DNA from: OLB6 sp964467455
GTDB lineage: Bacteria > Bacteroidota > Ignavibacteria > Kapaibacteriales > Kapaibacteriaceae
Reading direction: 5' to 3'
Length of the DNA: 64,000 nucleotides
NCBI GenBank assembly: GCA_964467455.1
Contig: CAYXQJ010000004.1
Location: forward strand, 62,001-126,000
Part shown: positions 16,630 through 24,079 of the stretch, in pieces
Position numbering within the stretch: position 1 is the first letter of the stretch
How the letters are laid out: each line of letters starts with the position of its first letter
Notes under the pieces: generated by a model
What the model saw: only the letters and a program-made list of their open reading frames with translations
The model's database searches: none
What the model was told of the DNA's origin: nothing
Position numbers and translations under genes: made by a program

Positions 16630-18672
16630 TTACTTGACGATCACGAGCGGCTGTGTGAGACGCTGACCACCGACCGTGAGAGCAACATAGTACGTGCCTG
16701 AAGCATAGTTCGAAGCATCGATCGTAAGAGCATGGATGCCGGCACCCAATTCGGAGTTGAGGACGGTGGCCATGCGCGTGCCGTTCGTGGAGAACACTTC
16801 TACCATGACCTTGGCAGCAGCATCCGTCGTGAAGGCCACTTCAGCTTCGTTCGATGCCGGGTTCGGCGACACGGCGTTGAAGCGGAAGTTGAAGGTTTCA
16901 GCTTCTTCTTCGACCGACGTTGTGGTATTGAAAGAACCGTACTGAATGATACTGACAGTGGTCTGGTCGATGGTACCATCATAGATCAGTGACGGCAGTT
17001 CACGCAGAGCCGGGAGGAATCCGTAATCCGGGTTGTATTGATTAAGGCTCAATGGACGCAAGCCGATCAGCGGAACCTTGCTTAGTGATGGGACGACGGC
17101 CGGCATGCGTGTGCCGTGATCGTACGCAACGTCCTTTGTGACGTTCACCTTTGGCGACCACGAACCCGTAGGGGTGCGATACGAGAAGTACACGTCAGTC
17201 GTATACATCGAGTCGTACTGGAATTCCTGCCACGGATCGCTCGGGTTTTGTCGGAAATATACCGTCGTGGTTTTGCCAAACTGGACTGCGCCAAGTTCAG
17301 GTGCCTCATCGATCCACTTTAAGACGTAACCACCGCCGTCAGCAGCACGAGCGACTTCGAGTTCGTGACCACTGCGACTATTGTCAAGACTTGGAAGCCA
17401 GCCAGTTTCAGTGCCGATAGCGTCTGAGGGCTCTTTGGCTCGAGCGAACTCAAGAGGGAAGCCATTCAGTTCTGCAACGCGAGTGAGTGTCCATGTGCCG
17501 TTATCGTATTTAGCTTCAACAATGTCGATGTTGATAACGGACGTTCCTGCTTCATTGAGTTGGGAGACACGGAAGAAGTACGAGAATTGATTGACGCCGG
17601 TAACAAGCAAGTCTGTGCCGGTGAACTGTGCCCACGGATCGTACATACGGATGTTTTGCCAACCGTACTGCGTTCTGTAGGCTTCATAAAGATTGGTTGG
17701 CATACGTGACAAGGTTGTCCACGTAGCTCCTTGGTCTTCAGAGAATGAAACAGCAGGTACGCGATCATCAGGTGCATCAGCAAACGTGTTGTTGACGACC
17801 ATATAGTAGCGACCATCTTCGTCGGAGCCGATATTGGCTTTGACGGTGTTATAACTGCCCAGTGGAACTGGCGGGAAATTGCTCATCGCAAACTGACTTG
17901 GCATGGTATTGGTCGTATAGTCTTGGGCGCCAAAGTCCCATCCCCACACACCATAGGCACCGAATGGCTGGCCATCAGCATACGGTTGGCTAATGAACAA
18001 AACAGACGGATTGTCACCGCCAACAGAGGCCAGAGATCCAGTTTGCCAAATGAGGCCTCCGCTGTTATTGTTCTCCGGTCCTTCCATCGGAACGTCGAAC
18101 ACGCCGGTTTCGTCGCGGAATACAGTGACGGTATTGTTGAATGCATAGCCAGTGCTGTTGCCAACATAGTTGAAGCCCGTTAACGCCCAGTAGACGTCAG
18201 CGAAGTTGGTAGTCCCCTGATTGACAATGGAGAGACCCGGCAACAACAGAAGTTCGTTGGAACGGCGGAACACTTCTGATCTCGACCAATTTGCGCCACC
18301 ATCCGTTGAAAGAACGACGTTGACGATTCCGGTTGCCGGCGTTCCGGCTTCCGTGGTGCACTGCACCATCGCAAGCGTATTGGTTCCAGCATCATACGTG
18401 AACATATCGTTCAGGTTGAACGATTCCCACGTCGGGCCAAATCGCGTGGTAAACATGTTGGACCACGTGATGGACTGGGTAGATTCATCACTCTTCATGA
18501 CGAAGTTCGGTCGCGTCACGTTCACCGGTGCTGTCGCCGGGACTTTGAGGACCATCGGCACCTGTGGCGTAGACGCTACTGGCGGCTTCGGTAAGAATTG
18601 ATGTTGCTGACTGGTCGCTGTTCCTGCTGCGAGTAGCATCAGGGCGCCCAAACGTAGAAGCGATGTTCGCAT
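16630..18672 (-). CDS. Large secreted protein with T9SS sorting tail
   Basis: A 680-residue exported protein of unknown function. The ATG at 18672 begins a clear signal peptide (RTSLLRLGALMLLAAGTATS); the open frame continues upstream but would bury it. The middle is beta-rich with Asp-box-like motifs (LSTDGGANWSRSEVF, SEDQGATWTTLSR), so it is probably a sialidase-type propeller. The end is a textbook type A sorting domain: AVSPNPASNEAEVAF, VEVFSTNGTRM, GAGIHALTIDAS, YASGTYYVAL, ending VIVK. A TAnnTTTG promoter lies at 18739-18746 with a leader of about 60 bases, and a strong terminator follows. It is monocistronic and likely well expressed. Confidence 0.88.
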   Translation of the reverse strand: MRTSLLRLGALMLLAAGTATSQQHQFLPKPPVASTPQVPMVLKVPATAPVNVTRPNFVMKSDESTQSITWSNMFTTRFGPTWESFNLNDMFTYDAGTNTLAMVQCTTEAGTPATGIVNVVLSTDGGANWSRSEVFRRSNELLLLPGLSIVNQGTTNFADVYWALTGFNYVGNSTGYAFNNTVTVFRDETGVFDVPMEGPENNNSGGLIWQTGSLASVGGDNPSVLFISQPYADGQPFGAYGVWGWDFGAQDYTTNTMPSQFAMSNFPPVPLGSYNTVKANIGSDEDGRYYMVVNNTFADAPDDRVPAVSFSEDQGATWTTLSRMPTNLYEAYRTQYGWQNIRMYDPWAQFTGTDLLVTGVNQFSYFFRVSQLNEAGTSVINIDIVEAKYDNGTWTLTRVAELNGFPLEFARAKEPSDAIGTETGWLPSLDNSRSGHELEVARAADGGGYVLKWIDEAPELGAVQFGKTTTVYFRQNPSDPWQEFQYDSMYTTDVYFSYRTPTGSWSPKVNVTKDVAYDHGTRMPAVVPSLSKVPLIGLRPLSLNQYNPDYGFLPALRELPSLIYDGTIDQTTVSIIQYGSFNTTTSVEEEAETFNFRFNAVSPNPASNEAEVAFTTDAAAKVMVEVFSTNGTRMATVLNSELGAGIHALTIDASNYASGTYYVALTVGGQRLTQPLVIVK

Positions 18673-18738
18673 CGCGTTGCTCCGTGTTACATGAGAGAAA
18701 AATGATTCGATCGAGAGACGCCCCGGAGGGGCGAACAT

Positions 18739-18746
18739 CAAATTTA
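18739..18746 (-). promoter_or_regulatory. TAnnTTTG element for the 16630 T9SS protein
   Basis: The minus strand reads TAAATTTG, 66 bases before the ATG at 18672. It is back to back with the plus-strand element at 18779. Confidence 0.6.
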
Positions 18747-18778
18747 CATGGGAAGACCTGTACTACCAGCATTCCCTG

Positions 18779-18786
18779 TAATTTTG
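18779..18786 (+). promoter_or_regulatory. TAnnTTTG element for apbC
   Basis: TAATTTTG lies 38 bases before the apbC ATG (18825), in the same intergenic space as the divergent minus-strand element. Confidence 0.6.
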
Positions 18787-18824
18787 AACTTCCTGCCTGA
18801 CTCACCACCTCTTGGCATTGTTAC

Positions 18825-19910
18825 ATGACCCCCACAGATATCACGACCCTCATCGGCCAGATCCAAGACCCGGACCTGGGTCGCCCCCTATCATCTCTTG
18901 GTGCGATCCATAACGTTGAAGTGGACGGATCGGCCGTCCGCGTCTTCCTGGAAGTGGTCCAGCCGGTCCATTGGGTTGCTCGACGCCTCGATCATGACAT
19001 CACGTCGACGATTTTGGCCAACTATCCCGATGCCGAAGTGTCGGTGATGGTCCGCGAGACCGGACTGCCCACCACACCCCGGAGCGCCAGCATTGCCGGC
19101 GTCAAGAACCTGATCGCCGTGGCCTCAGGCAAAGGCGGGGTAGGGAAGTCCACCATGACGGCCAACCTGGCCGCCGCCTTGATCCAACAAGGGGCTACTG
19201 TCGGTATCCTCGATGCCGACGTCTATGGTCCGTCGCAGCCGACGATGTACGGAATGGCCGGCGAGTCCATGCGGGCCGAAAAGACCGACGACGGCAAGAT
19301 CATCGGTTACCCGAACGAACAATACGGCGTCAAGGTCGCCTCGATCGGCTTTGTGATGCAGCGCGACCAGGCCGCCATCTTGCGCGGTCCTATGTTGGCC
19401 GGATACTTCAGCACGTTGGTCGACCAGATCCAATGGGGCGACCTCGACTTCCTGCTGTTCGACCTTCCTCCGGGCACCGGCGATATCCAGCTTACAATGA
19501 CGCAGCGCATCCCGCTCACCGGCGCCGTAGTGATCACCACGCCGCAGGAGATCGCCCTGGTCGACGTGCGACGTTCCATTCAGATGTTCAACAAAGTGAA
19601 CGTCAACGTCCTCGGCGTGATCGAGAACATGAGCTACTTCATCCCACCCGATGCCCCGGAAAAACGCTACCACATCTTTGGTGAAGGGGGCGGGCGGTCC
19701 ATCGCTGCAGAGTATCACGTCCCGCTGCTCGGCGAGGTCCCGATCGACACCCGCATCCGCATGGGCGCCGATGAAGGTGTGCCGTTTGTGCTGGATCCGG
19801 AGTCGGGCGCGCTGGCTGACGCCTTCCGTACCATCGCCGCCAACGTGGTCAAGCAGACGCGGTTGGCCAACTCCGCGTCAACGTCGAACTTCGTCGAGAT
19901 CCAACTCTAA
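18825..19910 (+). CDS. apbC: Mrp/ApbC-type iron-sulfur cluster carrier ATPase
   Basis: A 361-residue P-loop protein. Residues 1-90 form the DUF59/MIP18-like domain; 95-345 form the ParA-like ATPase with the deviant Walker A GKGGVGKST, DADVYGPSQP and FDLPPGTGD. Family members receive iron-sulfur clusters and pass them to apoproteins. Odd point: the usual CxxC after ENMSYF is replaced by PPDAPEKRYHIFG, so the standard bridging-cluster ligands are missing; I recall Bacteroidota homologues with the same loss. The gene is followed 4 bases later by nfu, which has a CxxC, so the pair could share the job. Promoter TAATTTTG at 18779. Confidence 0.93.
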   Translation: MTPTDITTLIGQIQDPDLGRPLSSLGAIHNVEVDGSAVRVFLEVVQPVHWVARRLDHDITSTILANYPDAEVSVMVRETGLPTTPRSASIAGVKNLIAVASGKGGVGKSTMTANLAAALIQQGATVGILDADVYGPSQPTMYGMAGESMRAEKTDDGKIIGYPNEQYGVKVASIGFVMQRDQAAILRGPMLAGYFSTLVDQIQWGDLDFLLFDLPPGTGDIQLTMTQRIPLTGAVVITTPQEIALVDVRRSIQMFNKVNVNVLGVIENMSYFIPPDAPEKRYHIFGEGGGRSIAAEYHVPLLGEVPIDTRIRMGADEGVPFVLDPESGALADAFRTIAANVVKQTRLANSASTSNFVEIQL

Positions 19911-19914
19911 CATC

Positions 19915-20148
19915 ATGACCATTGAAGAGCGCATCACCGCGGCATTGCAGGAAGTTCGACCGTATCTACAGGTCGACCAGGGCGATGTAGAGCTGGTCCG
20001 GTTCGACGCCGAACTCGGTGTGGCCGAACTCCGCTTCACGGGCGCCTGCAAGCAGTGTGCGATGTTGCCGATGACGATGCGCGCCGGTGTGGAACGGGCA
20101 CTTCGCGTCGCCGTTCCCGAAGTGCGTCGTGTAGAATCCGTCGCCTGA
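19915..20148 (+). CDS. NifU-like C-terminal domain (Nfu) iron-sulfur scaffold
   Basis: A 77-residue stand-alone Nfu domain that binds a cluster between protomers through its CxxC. Seen: the start helix EERITAALQEVRPYLQVDQGDVELV, then LRFTGACKQCAMLPMTMRAGVERAL with the Cys pair C-K-Q-C. The ATG at 19915 is four bases after the apbC stop; the upstream open frame in this register is only an apbC shadow. Together with ApbC it likely forms a late step of iron-sulfur delivery, relevant to the many complex I cluster proteins encoded here. Confidence 0.92.
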   Translation: MTIEERITAALQEVRPYLQVDQGDVELVRFDAELGVAELRFTGACKQCAMLPMTMRAGVERALRVAVPEVRRVESVA

Positions 20149-20163
20149 TCTCAAAAAATCCCG

Positions 20164-20171
20164 TATGTTTG
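20164..20171 (+). promoter_or_regulatory. TAnnTTTG element for the tRNA-Val/tRNA-Leu pair
   Basis: TATGTTTG ends 12 bases before the tRNA-Val 5' end and is preceded by an A6 tract. The tRNA-His promoter at 56528 has the same layout. Confidence 0.65.
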
Positions 20172-20183
20172 TCGTTCTTCTCC

Positions 20184-20258
20184 GGGCGGTTAGCTCAGCT
20201 GGTTCAGAGCGCCTGCCTTACAAGCAGGATGTCGGGGGTTCAAATCCCTCACCGCCCA
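20184..20258 (+). tRNA. tRNA-Val (anticodon TAC)
   Basis: A full cloverleaf: acceptor GGGCGGT/ACCGCCC, D-arm GCTC..GAGC, anticodon stem CCTGC/GCAGG with loop CTTACAA, T-arm GGGGG-TTCAAAT-CCCTC. CCA is not encoded. It lies 6 bases before tRNA-Leu. Confidence 0.96.
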
Positions 20259-20264
20259 CCCGGA

Positions 20265-20351
20265 GCAAGAGTGGCGGAACTGGCAGACGCACTGGACTCA
20301 AAATCCAGCGGGCTCACCCCCGTGCGGGTTCGACTCCCGCCTCTTGCACCA
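20265..20351 (+). tRNA. tRNA-Leu (anticodon CAA)
   Basis: A class II tRNA with a long variable arm: acceptor GCAAGAG/CTCTTGC, anticodon stem CTGGA/TCCAG with loop CTCAAAA, T-arm GCGGG-TTCGACT-CCCGC. CCA is encoded at 20349-20351. Likely co-transcribed with tRNA-Val and ended by the hairpin at 20354. Confidence 0.96.
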
Positions 20352-20353
20352 AC

Positions 20354-20398
20354 AATGAAAAGCCCCTTATCGATCGCTCGACAAGGGGCTTTTTCATT
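20354..20398. terminator. Bidirectional terminator between tRNA-Leu and the DUF4397 gene
   Basis: AAGCCCCTT (20360-20368) pairs with AAGGGGCTT (20383-20391), flanked by A-runs on the left and T-runs on the right. It can end the tRNA transcript on plus and the 20422 gene on minus. Confidence 0.85.
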
Positions 20399-20421
20399 GG
20401 GTTGAGGAGGAGGAGGATCTG

Positions 20422-22143
20422 TTACTTGATGATGGTCAGCGGCATCGACGTCGTCGTTCCGCCATCCGTGACGGTGATCATGTAGACACCGCTGGAGAGT
20501 ACCGATGTGTCGAATGCATAACCGCCGGCGGTGCCGTTCAAGTTCCCGAGCGATGAAGATGCGACAACGTTGCCGACCAAGGAGCTGATCGTGATGTTGG
20601 CGGCTTCCGAGAAGGAACCGCTGATGCTGACGCTGTTGCCGATGCTGGCAGGATTCGGTGCGACGGAGAAGGCGACGTTGCCGTTCTCTTCATCGACGCT
20701 GGACGTGACCGGCGGCAATTCTACCAGTGCGCCGCCATCTGCCAACGCTGCGAAGAGACCGAAGGCCGGACCATTGTTGTTACTGGCCGGGGCGAGGAAG
20801 CCCGATGCGACCACGACGAGGGAGTTACCGGCAAGGCCGGCAAGATCAGCGCGGAAGTTTGCGATCGGTGCGCCACCCGTAGGTGCAACGTTGATCGTGT
20901 AGTTGCCGGCAGGAACACTGATATACTCTGTGGCTGCACCGTAGACGAGGTCGGTGATCAGCTTGAGCTGTCCGTTCGCATAGACATCAACCGCCGGAGC
21001 GTCTGTGCTTCCGTGGAAGACGATGAGGTCGACCTCACCCGGATTCAACGAGCCCGGACGAATGTTGCTGATCGGATAGATCTTGAAGCCGATCGGTTGT
21101 GCGCGCGGATCAGGGTTGGGAGCAAAAGAGGCCGGTGTTACAACACCGTTCGCGATGGCCACGTAACGGCCAACAGGCAGGTTGAACGGGACGGTAGCAA
21201 CGGCATCGGCAACGCTTGTGCTGTTCGACAAAGCGATCGCTACCGAGACGTCCGTGTTAGCCGGGAGCGAAACGAATCCGGTCGCTGAGCGGAATGCAAA
21301 ATCATCAGCCGCCATCTCGCCATTCACGTAGATGTCAACGACGGCAACTAACGGGTCGGCAGCATTATGGATGATCTGCACCTGAGCGAATTGTTCGACC
21401 GGTGTGGTAGGGAGTTCGAGGAACGCACCGCCATCCTTCGTGATCGCAAAGAGACCGAATGCCGGGCCGTTCTGGTTCGCTGACGGCGTCAGGAAGCCCG
21501 ATGCGATCACCGTGATGGCTTGGCCGCCGAGCGTGGAGAGATCGGCAGTATACGCCAAGAGAGGATTGCCACCCGATGGTGCGATCGACAGCGTATAGCT
21601 CGCCGGCGGAACGGTGAGGTAGTCCGTAGCTTCTCCGTATGACAGGCCCTCGATGAGCTTTGCGCTGCCGGCCAAAACGTCAACCTTCGGTGCATCTGTC
21701 GAGCCGTGATAGACGATCACGTCCACGTCGGTTTCCGTCGAACCGGCTTGACGTGCATTGGCGATCGGCAACAGGTCGAAGCCAAGTGACTTGGCTTCCG
21801 GATCGGCGTTCGGCGCAAAATTGTTCGGAACAACAACGCCGGTTGCGATCAGCAAATACGAGCCGCCGCTCATAAGATCGAGTTGTTCGGTGTAGATCGC
21901 ATCGCCCACAGAGCTGCTTGAAGCCGGAGCAATGGCAACGGAAGCATTGATCGGAAGGTCCGTGAAGGCCGTTGCAGAGCGGAAGGCGACATCGTCGAGG
22001 GCCTTTTCGCCGTTGACGTAGATGTCGACCGCTGCTGCTAGCGGGTCGGCACAGTTATGAATGACCTGAACGAGAGCGGTCTGGGCAAAGCCTGCCGTCG
22101 TGACAGACAACAGCAGTACCAACGAGAGAAGAATACGTCGCAT
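20422..22143 (-). CDS. Secreted protein with two DUF4397 repeats and T9SS sorting tail
   Basis: A 573-residue exported protein. Signal peptide (RRILLSLVLLLSVTTAGFAQ), then two tandem copies of an about 235-residue DUF4397 unit. Each copy has the landmarks VQ(V/I)IHN(C/A)ADPL, VDIYVNGE, HGSTDAP, APSGG/APTGG and NGPAFGLFA, at residues about 25-255 and 265-495. The type A sorting domain follows (SVAPNPASIGNSVSISG, LSSGVYMITVTDGG, ending TIIK). The copies clearly come from an internal duplication. DUF4397 proteins are surface-associated and adhesin-like, but no activity is established that I can name. It shares a terminator with the tRNA pair. Confidence 0.9.
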   Translation of the reverse strand: MRRILLSLVLLLSVTTAGFAQTALVQVIHNCADPLAAAVDIYVNGEKALDDVAFRSATAFTDLPINASVAIAPASSSSVGDAIYTEQLDLMSGGSYLLIATGVVVPNNFAPNADPEAKSLGFDLLPIANARQAGSTETDVDVIVYHGSTDAPKVDVLAGSAKLIEGLSYGEATDYLTVPPASYTLSIAPSGGNPLLAYTADLSTLGGQAITVIASGFLTPSANQNGPAFGLFAITKDGGAFLELPTTPVEQFAQVQIIHNAADPLVAVVDIYVNGEMAADDFAFRSATGFVSLPANTDVSVAIALSNSTSVADAVATVPFNLPVGRYVAIANGVVTPASFAPNPDPRAQPIGFKIYPISNIRPGSLNPGEVDLIVFHGSTDAPAVDVYANGQLKLITDLVYGAATEYISVPAGNYTINVAPTGGAPIANFRADLAGLAGNSLVVVASGFLAPASNNNGPAFGLFAALADGGALVELPPVTSSVDEENGNVAFSVAPNPASIGNSVSISGSFSEAANITISSLVGNVVASSSLGNLNGTAGGYAFDTSVLSSGVYMITVTDGGTTTSMPLTIIK

Positions 22144-22236
22144 GGGAAAACTCCATGTGGTGGTTAGTGTGCAGTTCGTAGCGTGTTACAACACGCGAGT
22201 CAACGGCACAAAGACACCTGAAGTTCCCGAATGTTT

Positions 22237-22653
22237 CTACAATTTTCGGTGAACGCTCGTTACTACGCCAAGTATTCGCATTTCGTCGTGCTCGGAAACA
22301 ACGATCGGCGCGTATTTCGGATTCTCCGGCTGCAGCATGGTGTGGCCTTCTGCTGTATGACCGAGACGCTTGACGGTAAGCTCACCATTGAGCCATGCAA
22401 CCACGATGTGTCCGTCGCGTGCTTCCATGCCGGCATCGATCACGAGCATGTCTCCGGCGAAAATGCGAGCCCCCTCCATCGAATCTCCCGTGGCATTGAC
22501 GCTGTAGGAGTCCTTGGGGTTTGGTACCCAGTATCGGGCAAAGTTGAGTTCTGTGCCTTCTTCTTCTGCTGTTGACGGTGCGATACCGCACGGTGCCGCT
22601 CCAAGAAAGAAGCGGATCGGCATCTCATCGGATGCACTGATCTTGGTGATCAT
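22237..22653 (-). CDS. umuD: UmuD-like S24 self-cleaving protein
   Basis: A 138-residue protein with the UmuD plan. A short N-terminal arm holds the self-cleavage site Cys22-Gly23 (APCGIAPS), then come the catalytic Ser58 in ATGDSMEGARI and Lys95 in GELTVKRLG; spacing matches E. coli UmuD (Cys24-Gly25, Ser60, Lys97). In the SOS response UmuD' joins UmuC to form the translesion polymerase Pol V. No umuC lies next to it. It is 26 bases after a thioredoxin-like lipoprotein gene on the same strand, so it may be read from that transcript. It lacks the DNA-binding domain of LexA, so it is not a repressor. Confidence 0.9.
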   Translation of the reverse strand: MITKISASDEMPIRFFLGAAPCGIAPSTAEEEGTELNFARYWVPNPKDSYSVNATGDSMEGARIFAGDMLVIDAGMEARDGHIVVAWLNGELTVKRLGHTAEGHTMLQPENPKYAPIVVSEHDEMRILGVVTSVHRKL

Positions 22654-22679
22654 GGTGTTTCCCCCCGGAAATGGATCGA

Positions 22680-23168
22680 TTATTTCTTCAGTGCTTCAAC
22701 CAGTAGCGAATCGGAGTTGCTGTTGTTGTAATCCGCATCAAGGATCTGCGTGCGCAATTCACCGTCGCGCATCACAAAGATGGTCGGCAACGACATCACG
22801 TTGAGCGATGGCATGTATTTGTGCTTGTCCGTCGTCGAGCGCATCGACCACACCTCAACCTTCGACATATCGATGTTCGCGTCGTTAAGGGCCTTCATGA
22901 TGCGCGGGAAGAGGCGCTGTGTGCCGCGGCATGAGCATGAGGGCTTGACGAAGATGCAGATCTTATGCTGGGGCGTGAAGTTCTGCTTGATCGACTCCAC
23001 CATCTTCGGATCCGGCGAATAGACGGCCATCTCGGCAGGGAACCAAGCATAGCCCGGCGTCAACGTCAGGTCCGTCATGGTCAATTGTTGGGCTTCCGGC
23101 TCCGGAGTGTCAGTGCTGCAACCGACGACCACAAACACGAGCGTCAAAAGGACGAGCAGATTCTTCAT
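22680..23168 (-). CDS. Thioredoxin-fold lipoprotein
   Basis: 162 residues: a lipoprotein signal (KNLLVLLTLVFVVVGC, lipidated Cys about 17) and a thioredoxin-like domain with the active-site region KPSCSCRGTQRLF and the cis-Pro loop MSLPTIFVMRDGEL. The usual CxxC is replaced by CSC (CxC), which is unusual and would change redox behaviour. It is expected on the periplasmic face of a membrane. It is followed by umuD and preceded by nuoK (5-base gap), so all these minus-strand genes may be one long transcript from rel onward. Its partner is unknown. Confidence 0.75.
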   Translation of the reverse strand: MKNLLVLLTLVFVVVGCSTDTPEPEAQQLTMTDLTLTPGYAWFPAEMAVYSPDPKMVESIKQNFTPQHKICIFVKPSCSCRGTQRLFPRIMKALNDANIDMSKVEVWSMRSTTDKHKYMPSLNVMSLPTIFVMRDGELRTQILDADYNNSNSDSLLVEALKK

Positions 23169-23172
23169 AGGA

Positions 23173-23487
23173 TCACCATTTCATGATGTTGACTTCGTCA
23201 ACATACACAGTTTGTCTATTACGGAACAAGGACAGGACGATGGCCAAACCGACAGCGGCTTCGGCGGCGGCCACGGCCATGATGAAAAAGACGAACATTT
23301 GGCCGGCAATGTCACCGGAATAGGCCGAGAACGCTACCATGGAGAGGTTGACGGCGTTGAGCATCAACTCGATCGACATGAAGATGATGATGGCATTACG
23401 GCGGGTGATCACACCCACGACGCCGATCACGAACAACACTGCCGACAAGATGAGGTAGTAGTCTAGTGGGATCGAGGTTGGTAACAT
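23173..23487 (-). CDS. nuoK: NADH-quinone oxidoreductase subunit K
   Basis: A 104-residue complex I membrane subunit with three helices and the conserved proton-channel Glu residues in FMSIELMLNAVN (helix 2) and AAAEAAVGLAIVL (helix 3). The ATG at 23487 gives the family N-terminus (LPTSIPLDYYLILSAVLF) and lies one base from the nuoJ stop. Homologous to MrpC antiporter subunits, but the J-K pairing marks it as NuoK. Confidence 0.96.
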   Translation of the reverse strand: MLPTSIPLDYYLILSAVLFVIGVVGVITRRNAIIIFMSIELMLNAVNLSMVAFSAYSGDIAGQMFVFFIMAVAAAEAAVGLAIVLSLFRNRQTVYVDEVNIMKW

Positions 23488-23488
23488 G

Positions 23489-24079
23489 TTATTCGCCCTC
23501 CTGGACATGACGCTTCGCAAGGATCACCGCACCGATCAAGGCAGCCAGCAGCAACAGCGAGACGGCCTCGAAGGGGAAGAGATATTGCGTGAACAAGCTC
23601 TGGCCGATCGCTTCCGTGGTGCCGATCTCAACGGCCTTGTCAGACAGCTGGTTAGCGCCGGTCGGACGTCCCATGAGCGACATCAGGACCATGACGATGA
23701 ACAAACCAGCCGTTGCCGTTCCACCCGCCAACCGGATCATGTTGCTGCGCTCAGCAAGCTGTTGTTCTTTGCCGAGGTTGAGAAGCATGATCACGAAGAC
23801 GACCAAGACCATGATAGCACCGGCATAGACCAAGACCTGGACGGCCGCAACGAATTGCGCCTCCAGCGTCAGGTACAATCCCGACAACATGAAGAAATGG
23901 GCGACCAAGCTCATGGCCGAGGCCACGGGATTACGTCGCGTGATCGTCAGCATGGCCGTAGCCACGGCGCCGATCGCGAACAAAGAGAATAAGATGACCT
24001 GAAGATCCAAGGCGAGTCCCCGATTGATCAGTTCTGAGTTATCCGCAAATATAGGAGGCAGACGCCACCCAACCGTCAC
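23489..24079 (-). CDS. nuoJ: NADH-quinone oxidoreductase subunit J
   Basis: A 196-residue complex I membrane subunit with five helices. The conserved block LTLEAQFVAAVQVLVYAGAIMVLVVFVIML holds the pi-bulge helix of this family. The GTG at 24079 overlaps the rel stop as GTGA, which supports this start over internal ones and couples it to rel. It precedes nuoK directly. Finding nuoJK behind rel, far from nuoAB and nuoGHI, shows that complex I genes are dispersed in this genome. Confidence 0.94.
   Translation of the reverse strand: MTVGWRLPPIFADNSELINRGLALDLQVILFSLFAIGAVATAMLTITRRNPVASAMSLVAHFFMLSGLYLTLEAQFVAAVQVLVYAGAIMVLVVFVIMLLNLGKEQQLAERSNMIRLAGGTATAGLFIVMVLMSLMGRPTGANQLSDKAVEIGTTEAIGQSLFTQYLFPFEAVSLLLLAALIGAVILAKRHVQEGE

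Noticed and set aside
19651..19914. Long N-terminal extension of the Nfu frame
   Set aside because: It overlaps apbC in another frame and has shadow-like Ser/Arg/Pro composition; the ATG at 19915 fits the family start.
22237..22653. Phage repressor or prophage remnant
   Set aside because: The protein lacks a helix-turn-helix, has the UmuD cleavage geometry, and no phage genes are nearby.
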